From: Seiridium cupressi
Lineage: Eukaryota; Ascomycota; Sordariomycetes; Amphisphaeriales; Sporocadaceae
Direction: 5' to 3'
Length of the DNA stretch: 64,000 nt
NCBI GenBank assembly: GCA_036674765.1
Contig: JARVKI010000100.1
Location: 62,001-126,000, forward strand
The position numbers and the translations under genes are program-made. Below, in pieces: positions 10,581-20,787 of the stretch (within the stretch, counting starts at the first letter, position 1; every line of letters starts with the position of its first letter). Below the pieces are notes generated by a model. It was not told the DNA's origin, did not search any database, and worked only from the letters and a program-made list of their open reading frames with translations.

Positions 10581-11810
10581 ATGAAGTTGTCAACTATCAC
10601 ACTTGCGTCGTTCCTTACGAGCGCATCAGCGACGATTTATTATGCTGGTGTCGCTGAGTCAAGCGGCGAGTTCGGTGTCTGGTCGGCCACGGCAACACCT
10701 GGAACCGGCCTGCCTGGCCGCTTCGGCGTTGACTACGCGTTCATCAATGAAGCAGCTGTCGATGTTCATGTAGACCAGAACCATGTCAATCTGTTCCGCA
10801 TTGCCTTCTTGCTCGAACGCATGTGCCCACCGGCTACAGGGCTAGGTGCTACTTTTAACGAGACTCATTTTGATTACTACAAGGAGGCGGTGGACTACAT
10901 CACCGTCACAAAGGGTGCCTATGCCATCTTAGATCCGCATAATTATATGCGCTACAATGATCCAAGTTCCCAGCCCTACTCGGGTAGCATTATTGGAAAT
11001 ACATCGGACACGACTGCCGCAACAACGGAGCAGTTTGGACAATTTTGGGGCGAACTCGCTTCACGGTTCGCTGATAACGAGCGTGTCATTTTCGGACTCA
11101 TGAACGAGCCCCATGATATGGCTTCTAGCCTTGTTTTGGCTAATAACCAAGCCGCTATTGACGGTATTCGCGCCGCCAATGCCAGCAACTTGATTATTAT
11201 GCCGGGCAACAGCTGGACCGGCGGGCATTCATGGACCGAAGGTACTGATCCGAGCTCGGCTGTCATGAATCAGTTCAACGACCCCCTCAACAATACTGCG
11301 ATTGATATTCACGAATACCTGGATTACGATTTCTCGGGTGGTCACTTGGAGTGTGTATCGGATCCTGCAACAAACTTGGATGCTCTGACTGCATGGTTGA
11401 CGGTACGTCCATTGACAGACTTTGGTCTTCGTGTCTCCATCTAGCGCCTGCAGCAAGACTAACAAATATTACAGGAAAACAACCTGAAAGCTTTCATCAC
11501 GGAGTTTGGTGGCTCAAACTCGACTTCCTGCCAAGAGATGCTTCCAGACATCCTTAACTATATGAGTGACAACCCTGAATACATCGGATGGACTGCATGG
11601 GCAGCAGGTCCGTTCTGGGGCTCCAACAGCCCATGCTGCACCAATTCAACACTGCTAGGCAGTTTGGAACCCGGCAGCACGGCAGCTGACGGAAACCCGG
11701 GTTTATACGACACGGTCTGGCTGGATGTGATCCAACCTTTGGTTCCAAGTGAATTGCAGTGGAGTGGTCCGGCAAGTGTGGCTGGTGGTGAACTCACTTC
11801 GAAGGCTTAG
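10581..11810 (+). CDS. Secreted GH5 endo-beta-1,4-glucanase
   Basis: Cellulase of glycoside hydrolase family 5 (subfamily 5-like), cleaving internal beta-1,4-glucan bonds outside the cell. Exons 10581-11402 and 11475-11810 flank a 72-nt phase-0 intron; 385 residues. A signal peptide covers about residues 1-17 (MKLSTITLASFLTSASA). Catalytic residues are visible: the acid/base Glu176 in GLMNEPHD and the nucleophile Glu284 in ITEFGG, plus the conserved IHEYLDYD and GWTAWAAGPFWG blocks. There is no carbohydrate-binding module or Ser/Thr linker at either end, so it is a catalytic-domain-only enzyme. Family assignment is firm; exact substrate preference (cellulose or mixed-linkage glucan) is inferred. 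Confidence 0.94.
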
Positions 11811-12024
11811 GCAAATTATGGAAACCGATCTAAATTCGTATCACGCACATACTTGTAACTTTATATCAAAGAAGCTCTATACTGGATTCGATGTATGGAG
11901 TTTACGACTGATCTCGTGTATTGGGTATTCCTTAAAAGCAGATTTCAAATTCCTAAACGCCAGCGAGACCGTTGTCGACATTACCCCATCCACACTTGCT
12001 ACAACAGCAGTGTACCATATACGT

Positions 12025-12543
12025 CTATTTGCTTCCACCAAGTCCAGGGATGCTGGGCAAGCTGCTAGGCAGGTACCCGCCCTTATCGTCCTTGCCCTGA
12101 CGCTCAGCGCGGTTAACGCCCTCCTTCGACACGAGATCGCCGACGGGCTGCAGAAGCCCGCCTTGTCCGACCTGGCCAGCGACGAGGCCGTGCACGCCGT
12201 CTTGTAGAGTATCGACCTGTTCGACGCCCGTGACTTTGGACTTGTCGAGCTGCTCTTTAATGCCAGTAGTGTCAGTCTCAACTCGTCGGGTCTCAAGCTG
12301 TGGTTCTTCCGGTACGGGAGGGGACGTACGTTTGGTGGCATAACTCGCCTTGTTGTCCTTGGTGAAGTACTTGAGGAAGTGGTCCTCGATCCACGGCATC
12401 CAGGCCTCGTACTGCTCGTTGTACTTTTGTTGGGCCCACTCCATGTAGGTCTGCTTCTTCTCCTGGTCGGTCATCTGGTCGTAGTTGGTCGGTGGCTTGA
12501 AGTCAGAGGAGGAGATCCTCGGCTGCTGCTGGTTGTCGGCCAT
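12025..12543 (-). CDS. Small conserved fungal protein, probable 75-nt in-frame intron
   Basis: Reads as one 172-residue ORF from ATG 12543 to TAG 12025. A GTACGT donor at 12329 and an AAAG acceptor ending at 12255 delimit a 75-nt segment with a possible CTGAC branch point. Since 75 is a multiple of 3 the frame is open either way. I favour splicing (147 residues), because removal joins SYATK directly to QQLDKSKVTG, a smoother sequence than the Pro/Arg-rich insert. The N-terminal half is charged and aromatic (YMEWAQQKYNEQYEAWMPWIED); the C-terminal half is Gly-rich with GLVAGQVGQGGLLQPVGD and GVNRAERQGKDDKG. No signal peptide or TM helix is seen. I recall similar small proteins of unknown function in other ascomycetes; no function is claimed. 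Confidence 0.75.
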   Translation of the reverse strand: MADNQQQPRISSSDFKPPTNYDQMTDQEKKQTYMEWAQQKYNEQYEAWMPWIEDHFLKYFTKDNKASYATKRTSPPVPEEPQLETRRVETDTTGIKEQLDKSKVTGVEQVDTLQDGVHGLVAGQVGQGGLLQPVGDLVSKEGVNRAERQGKDDKGGYLPSSLPSIPGLGGSK

Positions 12544-13222
12544 GATGATAAAAGGTTGGTGGGTAGTGTGTTTTGATTATAATAGGATAACTCCTTCAAA
12601 GTATGGATTATAGCAACACTGATTTAATGGTACCGATGGGAAATAAGAAGGAAGAGATTCGCACTCTAGCAACCAGTCAAGCCACTCTTATATGACCCCC
12701 TAGCCTCACCTCGGCTAGTATGTCATTGCTCGTCAAGCTGCATTACAGGTTTCGCAATGGCCGTGTTGGTGGTGTGGCTGCCTCTACGTCATACCAAAGT
12801 GGGCAGGGGTTCTGATTGGCCTACTGCCCGCAGTCCTCCTCAAACAGGGAATCCAGCAGTTTCTTCTCAGCCACACCCACTCTCTCCGCGACGTGGTTCG
12901 AGGGGTGCAGGTCTAGCCGACATCTAGAAGACGTAATTCTCGATCGGTAGGCGATCGGGGAGCAGTATCAGAAAATGCAAGGATTCTAAGCGATGTGCAT
13001 ATGATTTGGCGGTCCCACAGGCTAGACGCGTATTTCCTGGCGTGTGCCGTCTGCGAATGACAGGCTTGGTATCTCGAGACTACAAAGCAAGCACATGACT
13101 CAACAGATGGTGTGTCAGGCTGGCGTCAATGTTGAGTATCGGACACCTCCTATTTCGTTAATAGACTATCATGCACGTGTTCATAACAAATCATTCCGCA
13201 GTAACCCTGTCTAGACACCCCT
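12544..13222. other. Intergenic region
   Basis: About 680 bp upstream of the small conserved gene and downstream of the SET-domain gene, both on the minus strand. No supported coding or RNA feature. Confidence 0.4.
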
Positions 13223-14224
13223 TCATGCATCCCAAACGGAAGCCGTTTTCACGGTTACGGGACACTCAATATCTTTATACCTCGTTTCCCGGTCTGCAAC
13301 CTTACTTGCCCACTTCTTCGTTGAGCCCCAGTTCTCGAACTTCTCGGGCGCCTCCTGCAACTCTTTCATGGAAGCCGCCTCTTCACTTTCTGGCCCTTCA
13401 CATAACTCCCTTGCTCGCCTCGCACTCTCTGCGAACACGCTTGCCCTGGCAGCATCCGAGTGCAGAGCACATATTTGAAACGCATCATAATACAGCCTCG
13501 GCAGCCTCTTGTCTTTGATGCCCTCCTTCTCGTAGATGCGGAGCAACTCTTTACAGTCCTTCAGCGCATCTGCGGGCTGCAGCTGCACACGCTTGCTATC
13601 GCCGATCATCTCGTCCAGCATCGCAGCATCGCGGAGCCGCTTGTCACTCTTTCTGAGCTTCTCGGGTGGCAGAGAACACAGTTCGCACGCACAGTCAAAC
13701 CCGAAGAACTGCTTCAGTGCCGCCTTGCGTTCTGTTGACGGGCCGCCATTATGGTAAGATAACGTCAGCTCCGCGCCAGCTGCCACGTCGCGGACGGCGT
13801 AGACGGTCTGGCGCTGGAGCTTTTCGTTCCATGAGTGCTGCGCATTAGGGAGGCACGAGTGGTTCAACCGTGCGATGAGTGGGAAGATGCCGCCTACTTC
13901 GCTGTTGGGGCCCAAGGGGTAGCCATTGGAGCGAATGATATTGGAAAAGGGGTTTGGCTGGCCTGGAAAGTTGTTGTGGAGCGACAAGAATGCTCGTTGG
14001 CCTTCCTTGGGTAGGGACCGGACAATAACACCGAGATCCTTTTCTATGGTGTCGGCATTGGTAAGGGAGGCCGTTGTGAAGAGAGGAGGTTCACTGATAA
14101 GCAGTGTTCCGGCTGGTATGGGCTTGGATGCTATAAGACCCTTGCCTTTCGATGGCACCGATTCTATGGTGAAGAGATCCGTATCAGGCAGCCCTGTGGG
14201 GACGGGGCTTTCCGCTGATGGCAT
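13223..14224 (-). CDS. SET-domain protein (putative lysine methyltransferase)
   Basis: Single-exon gene of 333 residues starting at ATG 14224. The split SET domain starts near residue 14 (FTIESVPSKGKGLIASKPIPAG matches the beta-strand with the S-adenosylmethionine-binding GxG). It continues in ARLNHSCLPNA (the conserved NHSCxPN motif), with the catalytic-pocket Tyr in ELTLSYHNG, and closes with FGFDCACELCS, a post-SET-like Cys cluster. The remaining roughly 140 residues are helical. This layout is shared by the SMYD-like and TPR-SET fungal families, which may methylate histone or non-histone lysines. There is no MYND finger in the sequence. Substrate unknown. Seen: SET motifs; inferred: methyltransferase activity. 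Confidence 0.9.
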   Translation of the reverse strand: MPSAESPVPTGLPDTDLFTIESVPSKGKGLIASKPIPAGTLLISEPPLFTTASLTNADTIEKDLGVIVRSLPKEGQRAFLSLHNNFPGQPNPFSNIIRSNGYPLGPNSEVGGIFPLIARLNHSCLPNAQHSWNEKLQRQTVYAVRDVAAGAELTLSYHNGGPSTERKAALKQFFGFDCACELCSLPPEKLRKSDKRLRDAAMLDEMIGDSKRVQLQPADALKDCKELLRIYEKEGIKDKRLPRLYYDAFQICALHSDAARASVFAESARRARELCEGPESEEAASMKELQEAPEKFENWGSTKKWASKVADRETRYKDIECPVTVKTASVWDA

Positions 14225-17068
14225 GGTGAAGAGAAGGGTTTCTTGCTGAGTACGCTTGGGTTGAAAGTATCCTCCCCCTTATGCTGACGAGTGAGCTGAT
14301 AAGAAAGCTATGTCCAGATTTTCGAGCCCAAAGACCGAGGTGATAGCAAGAAGCGAAAATTGAAGTTACGACAGGTGAAATCGGAAAAGGGTTAGCGCCT
14401 GTCAACTCGGAATTATACTCGATGGACAGAGAGATATTGAAGACAGAAAATCAGAGGTAAAATTTTGACCTTTGGCCCCATCCTGGCCAAGATTCGCTGA
14501 AACGCCCAATAACGTTCGGCAGTCGTAGGCCCGGTGGGTCACTTAGTGCAAAATCTGACATAGCGAGAGCGTAAAACGAGGCTGGCGGGAATAGCGTCTA
14601 TGCGCAGGCGGGTCCTACTAATGCTCAAACACAATGTTTACACAGCGCCGGCGACGACATTTTATTTTGAGTATTCGGCCCGTGGAAAACGTTTTGATAT
14701 AGATACATTAGTATTATTGAAGTTTTACAGTATAATCTTTGTCGCAAGAGAAGCTGGATACATCTGCCATATTCCTTTCACCAAGCATGGGTAAGGACCA
14801 ATAGGCTTGCGTGGAACTATGGGTCAACACCATAGCCGAAGGTGTTGGAGTGAGAAGAATCAGAAGTGGTGTTCCGACTATGAACAAAATTAACGTGGCC
14901 GCTCGATCAATATAATACATTAGATTATCTCGCTGCGGGTACCTTTGGCTAGGGACTTTCGCTTTACGAGGCATGTTATCAAAACAGGCCATTCTTTAAA
15001 GCTCTGGAGCATTCGACGATCTTTTGTCATGGCCCGTTGTATTACAGGCAAGCCTTTTGGCTCTATACTGAGCTATAAGGGCTAGCTTGTGGTATATCAT
15101 ACTTCATGCGACTAAAACGTTGGTGGAGCTGAACATGATCTATCCACTCAATACTCATTCATTTACTCAAGAGTGAACCATACCAACCTTAAAGCAACAT
15201 AAGTTGACAAAGCGATTCCCCTTTAGATTTGTAATTTGACCAAAGTGTACGGCTCTACTACGTGGATAGTTCAAACGTACCAGAGCTTTGAATGCTCTTG
15301 CAGAACTGATATTTTCCGATCACGCTATATCTTACCCCCCTAAATCCAGAACGGATTGATAGTAAATGGGCTTGAGATCTGGCCACTTATCCGAGGGCTG
15401 GGTTGCTTATTGCAACGTGAATGAGAATGGAAAATAGGGAAAAGATAGGTGGGGAGACAGAACATATAACACGCCCTTGTTTCTCTCCAAGAAATGGTAT
15501 AACCACATCTAATCCGAACGAGAATACAGGACAGCCCGGGTGATCCCACCATCTTGCGTAATGATCGATAGTAAAAGAGACTAGAATAGATGTTACCACG
15601 AATGTACTCGTAATCACATAATTAATTAGTATAGAGACCCTCCCAGTTGAAGACCTTGGCGCCTGCGATGCGTATTCCAGAGCGACCCTTCTGCTTGAAA
15701 GACAGCATGGTACTTCAGCAAGCCTGTACGCTCCAACTCAGCGAGGTGCCCCTCCTTTTAGTGTCCAAATGCAATTCCCTTCATGAGGCGATGCTGTTGC
15801 ACAGGGAGCGAGAACCACCTAAATGATCAAATTAACAGAAATACTGGGTTTATCCTATGAGATCATGTTTAGAGTATTATCTGTGAAACTCGATCATGTG
15901 CAGGTGAGTCGAGAACATTTCTGGCCGTAAAACTGACTGCTGACAGTATACATAATATTGATTCATGCAGGAGTCTAATTCGAGCGTCAATCTGAATCAT
16001 GCGACAGTATAAACTCGGACTTGGAACCGGACGAGCATAGGGTTTCGGGTAAGGGGAATCAGTAGGAAGGGCAAGGCAGTCTTCCCTCTTTGGTTCTTTC
16101 TTTCGCAGAGCATATCGGGCAGAGATTTGTAGAGTATCTGTTATCGTTCTCACCTTGATGCTTACGAGGCTGACCTTGTAAGTAACCCATGCCGCAAGAG
16201 TCGAAAAAAATGACTTGAATGGATGAGAATCGTAAGGCTTAAGTGGGACTCCACATTCCAACCACAGCGTAACTAAGCATTCCTCTGACGCGACCCACCA
16301 CTGCCGCTACCTAAAATCAGAGTAGGAGAGTGATTCAGGTCACTCAACTGACTATTAGAAACATGGACTTTCATTTAGAGTTGGAACTATAATGGAAATA
16401 TTTGTATTTCAACCCGGATCAATGCAGATCGAAGCAGCTGTACCCCTGACGTTTCATACCGGAGTCTGTTCACAGATTTCATTTGTCGTGTCGATAAATT
16501 ATTGGAACCGGGCAGATCCCGGCACTCGTAAAGTAAGATATGTATGCCAATAAATTAATCTCGCCGTTACTTTCACACGCCTTGCAAATGAGGGTCCCCC
16601 ACCCAAGTCGCAATGGATACCGGCAGCACTATTGATACCACGTTGCGGCCTTATGATCCGTGGTGTAGCTTATACATGAGACATACAGCCCAGGCACCCG
16701 AACTCCGGCACTCATATATTTTCGCCCTGTGAGACACTGACGTGGCGGAATAACTCATGACGGGCCAGGGCAGTGGTTGCACAGCATCAACAGGGGTCTC
16801 GACGCTTGGCGCATGATAATCCGCATACCGTACTCCGATCATACGCGTGGGCTCCAATAGTTTCTCGATTTTGGGTATTACTATTAAATAGACTACATGA
16901 ATAGTGCTGATATTTGCACAGGCCGGCATTTCCTTGGTCATCTCTATATACAGGATATCATGCCTTCGTGACCAAGCAAGACCGGCGCCATACTCATCTC
17001 TAAATGCTAGCCTAATGAATGCAAGGTGGCGGCATATACATATGCAAAGGAAAATAGTCTCGTTCGAC
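14225..17068. other. 2.8-kb gene-poor region
   Basis: Between the SET-domain gene and the 3' end of the tyrosinase gene. It carries only short ORFs. The longest on the minus strand (15869-16261, 130 codons; 14714-14992, 92 codons with one hydrophobic stretch) have no family motif or splice context, so I do not call them. Base composition is mixed with AT-rich patches near 14640-14720 and 16480-16560. No terminal inverted repeats of a transposon were evident by eye. Confidence 0.4.
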
Positions 17069-18331
17069 TTAGTAAGTGTACTGGTAACACATAGTACCAT
17101 CGACGGTGTTGATGATGTCCTTGACCGTGACGTCTGGTCGCAATCCCTGGACAGTAATAACGGTGTCCATAGTCAATGCCGTACAAGGGTCGTTGTTGTC
17201 GATGCAGCCGGTGGTGTTAGTCGTCCGGGAAGCATCGGCGTTCTGCCATACCCAGAAGTTGCGGTCAATAAATAGATGGTGAAGGAAAAAGACGGGATCC
17301 TCTGGGGAGGATGAGACGTCGGCCATCACGGATCCGACGCCGTTGTGTCCGAAGGCGTGCGGCCCTAGTTCGGCACAGTTCTCCATATCTGGGTAAGCTG
17401 TGCGCGAGTTGCATGTGTTGACGAAGTCGGCGTTGCACTGAGCAGTCAACGTCTCATTGACGGCACGGGAGAGACAGTGGTCCGTGCTGCTCGTGCCGGG
17501 TCCAATGTGGCAGACAGTGTTGGCGAAGCCCTAGATATATGAATTAGCTTATAGCACATGGCACAGGTGATTGGTTGTACTTACACCATCGGTAATACAG
17601 GTTCCCTGGTTATCAGCAGTAGCTGCGGGCAGGCTTCCGAAGAAATCCGCGGTGAAGATGGACGAAGCGGCGAATGCGCCGGCATCAAGCGTCTCATCCC
17701 ACCACGGGAAGGCCCTGTCGAAACCACACTCCTCCCGCATGATCTGCTCGAGCGTCCACACGTAGTATCTGTGCCAGTAGAGGAAGATGTTGTTTCCGTG
17801 GATGGTGTCGGTCATCATCTGGTGCACGCGCACCAGGTCTTCGTACCTGTTGGCGGCCGGAGGGAAGTTGCCGGACGCGGGCGCTTTGATGAGACACTGG
17901 AAGGCGGCGACAAAGGCGTGCCTATCCGTGTCCGAGTAGCTCCTCCATTCAAAGCGGACGTTAGGGTCGCTGCAGGTTGCTGCAGCCGTTGATACGGTGT
18001 TGACCTTGGACGCCGTCTTTTCATCTGAGACGTCGCCGGACTTGGAACCGCCAGGTACCAGGTGCAACCCCGAGGCGATGGCCGTGGCAACGTCGCTCAG
18101 GTCATCGGCCACCTCTTCAGCAATCTTGCTCAGAGTGCCATTGTGGAATTTGATAATTCCTGACTTGGCGTCATCCAGTGATATCGTGTTGAACCATCCG
18201 AACTCATCGAGCTTGAACGGGTTCGGGATATCGGTAGGCGTGGCGTCGGTCTGTGGCAGCGAGAGGGCCGAGACGGCCGTGGCGCCGCAGACGGCGTGCA
18301 GTGATGCTTTTGACAACTTCATATTGTTCAA
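17069..18331 (-). CDS. Secreted tyrosinase (type-3 copper oxidase)
   Basis: Copper monooxygenase/oxidase that hydroxylates monophenols and oxidises diphenols to quinones. Exons 18331-17585 and 17530-17069 with a 54-nt phase-0 intron; 402 residues. A signal peptide follows the start (MKLSKASLHAVCGATAVSALS; in-frame ATGs at 18331 and 18322 are both possible). Copper A ligands: His170 (VRVH), His178 (TIHG) and His187 (YWHR). Copper B ligands: His307 and His311 in GPHAFGH, and His333 in FFLHH, followed by the usual DRNFWVWQ. It lacks the large C-terminal lid domain of classical tyrosinases and resembles the short secreted fungal forms. Possible roles are pigment or secondary-metabolite formation or phenol oxidation. 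No neighbouring biosynthetic gene supports a specific pathway. Confidence 0.92.
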
Positions 18332-20787
18332 TCGTCAAGGAAGTCCGGGGATGATTGGTGGTTGTTGAAGTGTTCGCGGGCTGAGATGACGACACAGTTC
18401 AAGGGTCCAGTAACGAGCGACAGGCGAAGTTGATGAAGATCAACACACGGAACTTGCGTTGAAGAAACATGATTGCATTGAGCGCGGAATTTTTGCTCTA
18501 TAAAAGAGCTTGGCAGAGGGCAGCATGGGGCATGGGGCAAGGACTCGGGGGTATGAGAACGAGGCGTCTGTCTGGCGTTAGGATCTGGTAGACCTACAGA
18601 CCTAGCGCCGAGAGCGTGGTCCACATAATTGGACGATTGTCATCTAAATCAAGGACCCCGAGCTGGCATGCTTACATTTGGCATGACCTGATCGAGCCAT
18701 GCAGGCGCCGTGCAGTAGTTCGTGACAGGTGATCTCAGCGATGTGGTATGGGCCATGCTATGGGCCATGGTTCGTATGGCTTGTGCCAGGTGCCGGGGAA
18801 TGCTAGTGAAGACATGGGAAGGATGAGCGTGTGGTAGGCCCCTGGCTAGGCCGGAAGAGGACCGATCGACTGTCCTTCCTCATTTTCGGGACCCAGGTTA
18901 GGGAAGTAAGGTTACATGGCGGGCGCCCAATCACGAGGGCGCATTGAAAAAGAAAACAGTCCAAAATCCCAATGGGGTTGGTGTAGCTGAAAGTAAAGTG
19001 CAGGCCTACGTGGATCCAGACAGGGGGCCCTGATACGAGCTGCCAAATACGAAGGGCTGGGGCCGCTATGTCCCCCCTCCCCCCCGCCGAGGCTGCCGAC
19101 TCTCTGCAAGTAGTAAAACGAGCCAAAACAGTGGACGTTGTGTGCTGAGTGGTCTCCATGACGCCGGAATTGAGTAATGTTGATCTCGAGCGTATCTCGT
19201 GGGCTGCACTCCTATTGCGCCGTTTTGGTGAGACCTCGTTTGGGTTGAATGGGTACATGTCAGATCCATCACCGCCGAACTCACTCGCACGTATATGTGC
19301 GATAAGGTTCGGTGATCGACTTTGCTGCACGTTACGTGCAGAGACATGTCAAAACGAAGACGTCGGTACGGCTGGAGGGTTCACTGGGTGACTGGTGGGC
19401 GGCACGATCCTCCAACTGCGCTTTTCGTCATGGAAGAACCGACTTTCCAACATTCCCAGTTCTCGACAATGTCTAAAAGCGTCATGGGTGCTGGTGCTTA
19501 TGGCCTGCATTTGTGGCGCGCCTCTAGTCCCGGCTCAACGGTTGCCCGCAGACCGGATCGGGGTTTTCGAGTCATGACGAGTAACGCGCTGTTTTCTGTA
19601 GCTATAGGAAAAAAGATGAAGTCATCATTCGTATGGTCGTCGTTACTATCGTCGAAGAATTTTGTTCGTGTATACACTTGGCCAATCGGTAGCACGTCCG
19701 GCTCTCGCGCATCGGCATGCGCCCGGGGACGAGATCTGGTATTCGAGTCTGGAGTTTGCAAATTAATATTAGAAACCGTTTTTTTATCCCAGCCGGAACA
19801 AACAAACTTTATCCTCCGCCACGTTGACCGTAAAGTAAAGATCGGCCCAGCAAGGAACGGGTGGCGCCTCTTGGCAGGACGCCCCGACAAGGACAAGCCG
19901 TGGTCTACCATGTTTTGGTCTTCTGCGACTAATATAAGACTTTACTGGAGAAGGCTATTCTCAAAACTATCTGCCACTTTGGTTCTCATCTTGTCTTGAT
20001 TCGTAACACACGTCGATTCTTCGGGCTAGCGGTACGACACGTGCAGCAGTATAATATCCCAGAATTCAATAATGAGCTTTCGTAGACCGCTTTTAGCGGG
20101 TTGTGCTAGTCTCACGATGGGTGCAAAAGGACCACCCGCTATGTGGTCAGAGAGGATTGGCCAAGCATTGAGCCCGTTGAACCTCGTGAAAAGGCTAAGC
20201 CGAACTTTGACTGGTGAAGATACGTGACTGTGCAGAGGTCATCTTTCATGATACGAAATAACAGCTGACACAATAAGCCCATGACGTTACCTTGAAGCGT
20301 GTTCTGCTAATGCATGTAAGCGTCTATTGCTGTCGCCTTACCGTTCATCGTAACAAATAACTGCAGAAGCCAAAGATAACACAACCACGACGGGTGTAGC
20401 GAGCGAGGCGCGGTAATCTCGAAACAAGCTCTCGACAATATCACCCCAGAAGGTATTATTCGAAAATACACGGTTCATCATGGCTTTAATGAAAGGTTGT
20501 GAGGTGAGAACAGTTAGACTCGTGCTAAATTTAATTGATCAATGCAGTGCTGAAAAGATCAGTACATCCCAAATGGCTGCGATCCAGTCAAATACAAACA
20601 TTCCGTCTTCAAAGAAAGATGCAACATGACATACAGGTGAGCGTATGGGTGACAAGACAGGTCTTTAGTAAAAATCCACAAGCAGGCTATATATGCAGTT
20701 GGTGCTAGATGGCGAATTCTACTGGATGTAAGATGCGATCTAGCATGCAGACTATGCACCGGATATACATGGGAACTGAAGACTCCT
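18332..20787. other. 2.5-kb gene-poor region with a tRNA-like relic
   Basis: Holds the tyrosinase promoter on the left and the transhydrogenase 3' end on the right. ORFs up to 225 codons occur (19322-19999 plus; 18803-19330 minus), but they overlap one another on both strands, lack motifs and are not believed. A tRNA-Glu-like sequence lies at about 19671-19785 (listed separately). Confidence 0.4.
19671..19785 (+). other. Decayed tRNA-Glu(CTC)-like sequence with T7 run
   Basis: An A-box match TGGCCAATCGG (19679-19689) is followed by GTAGCAC, then an anticodon-like loop CTCTCG (19702-19707, CTC). A 5-bp stem TCCGG/CCGGG (19697-19701 with 19723-19727) brackets a short insert where a tRNA intron would sit. 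A weakened B-box (TTCGAGTC, 19742-19749) follows, then seven T residues at 19779-19785 that could end Pol III transcription. The D-stem and T-stem do not pair, so this is not a working tRNA. It could be a tRNA pseudogene or the head of a SINE. Confidence 0.3.

Noticed and set aside
14714..14992. 92-codon minus-strand ORF with one hydrophobic segment
   Set aside because: A single hydrophobic run is not enough evidence; no motif or supporting context.
15869..16261. 130-codon minus-strand ORF
   Set aside because: No family motif, no intron context, and no coding-like pattern; probably chance.
18803..19330. 175-codon minus-strand ORF
   Set aside because: No recognisable motif; overlapped in other frames by comparable ORFs; lies in a gene-poor gap.
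19322..19999. 225-codon plus-strand ORF
   Set aside because: It overlaps a tRNA-like relic and several opposite-strand ORFs of similar length, shows no domain, signal peptide or splice context, and its composition looks random.
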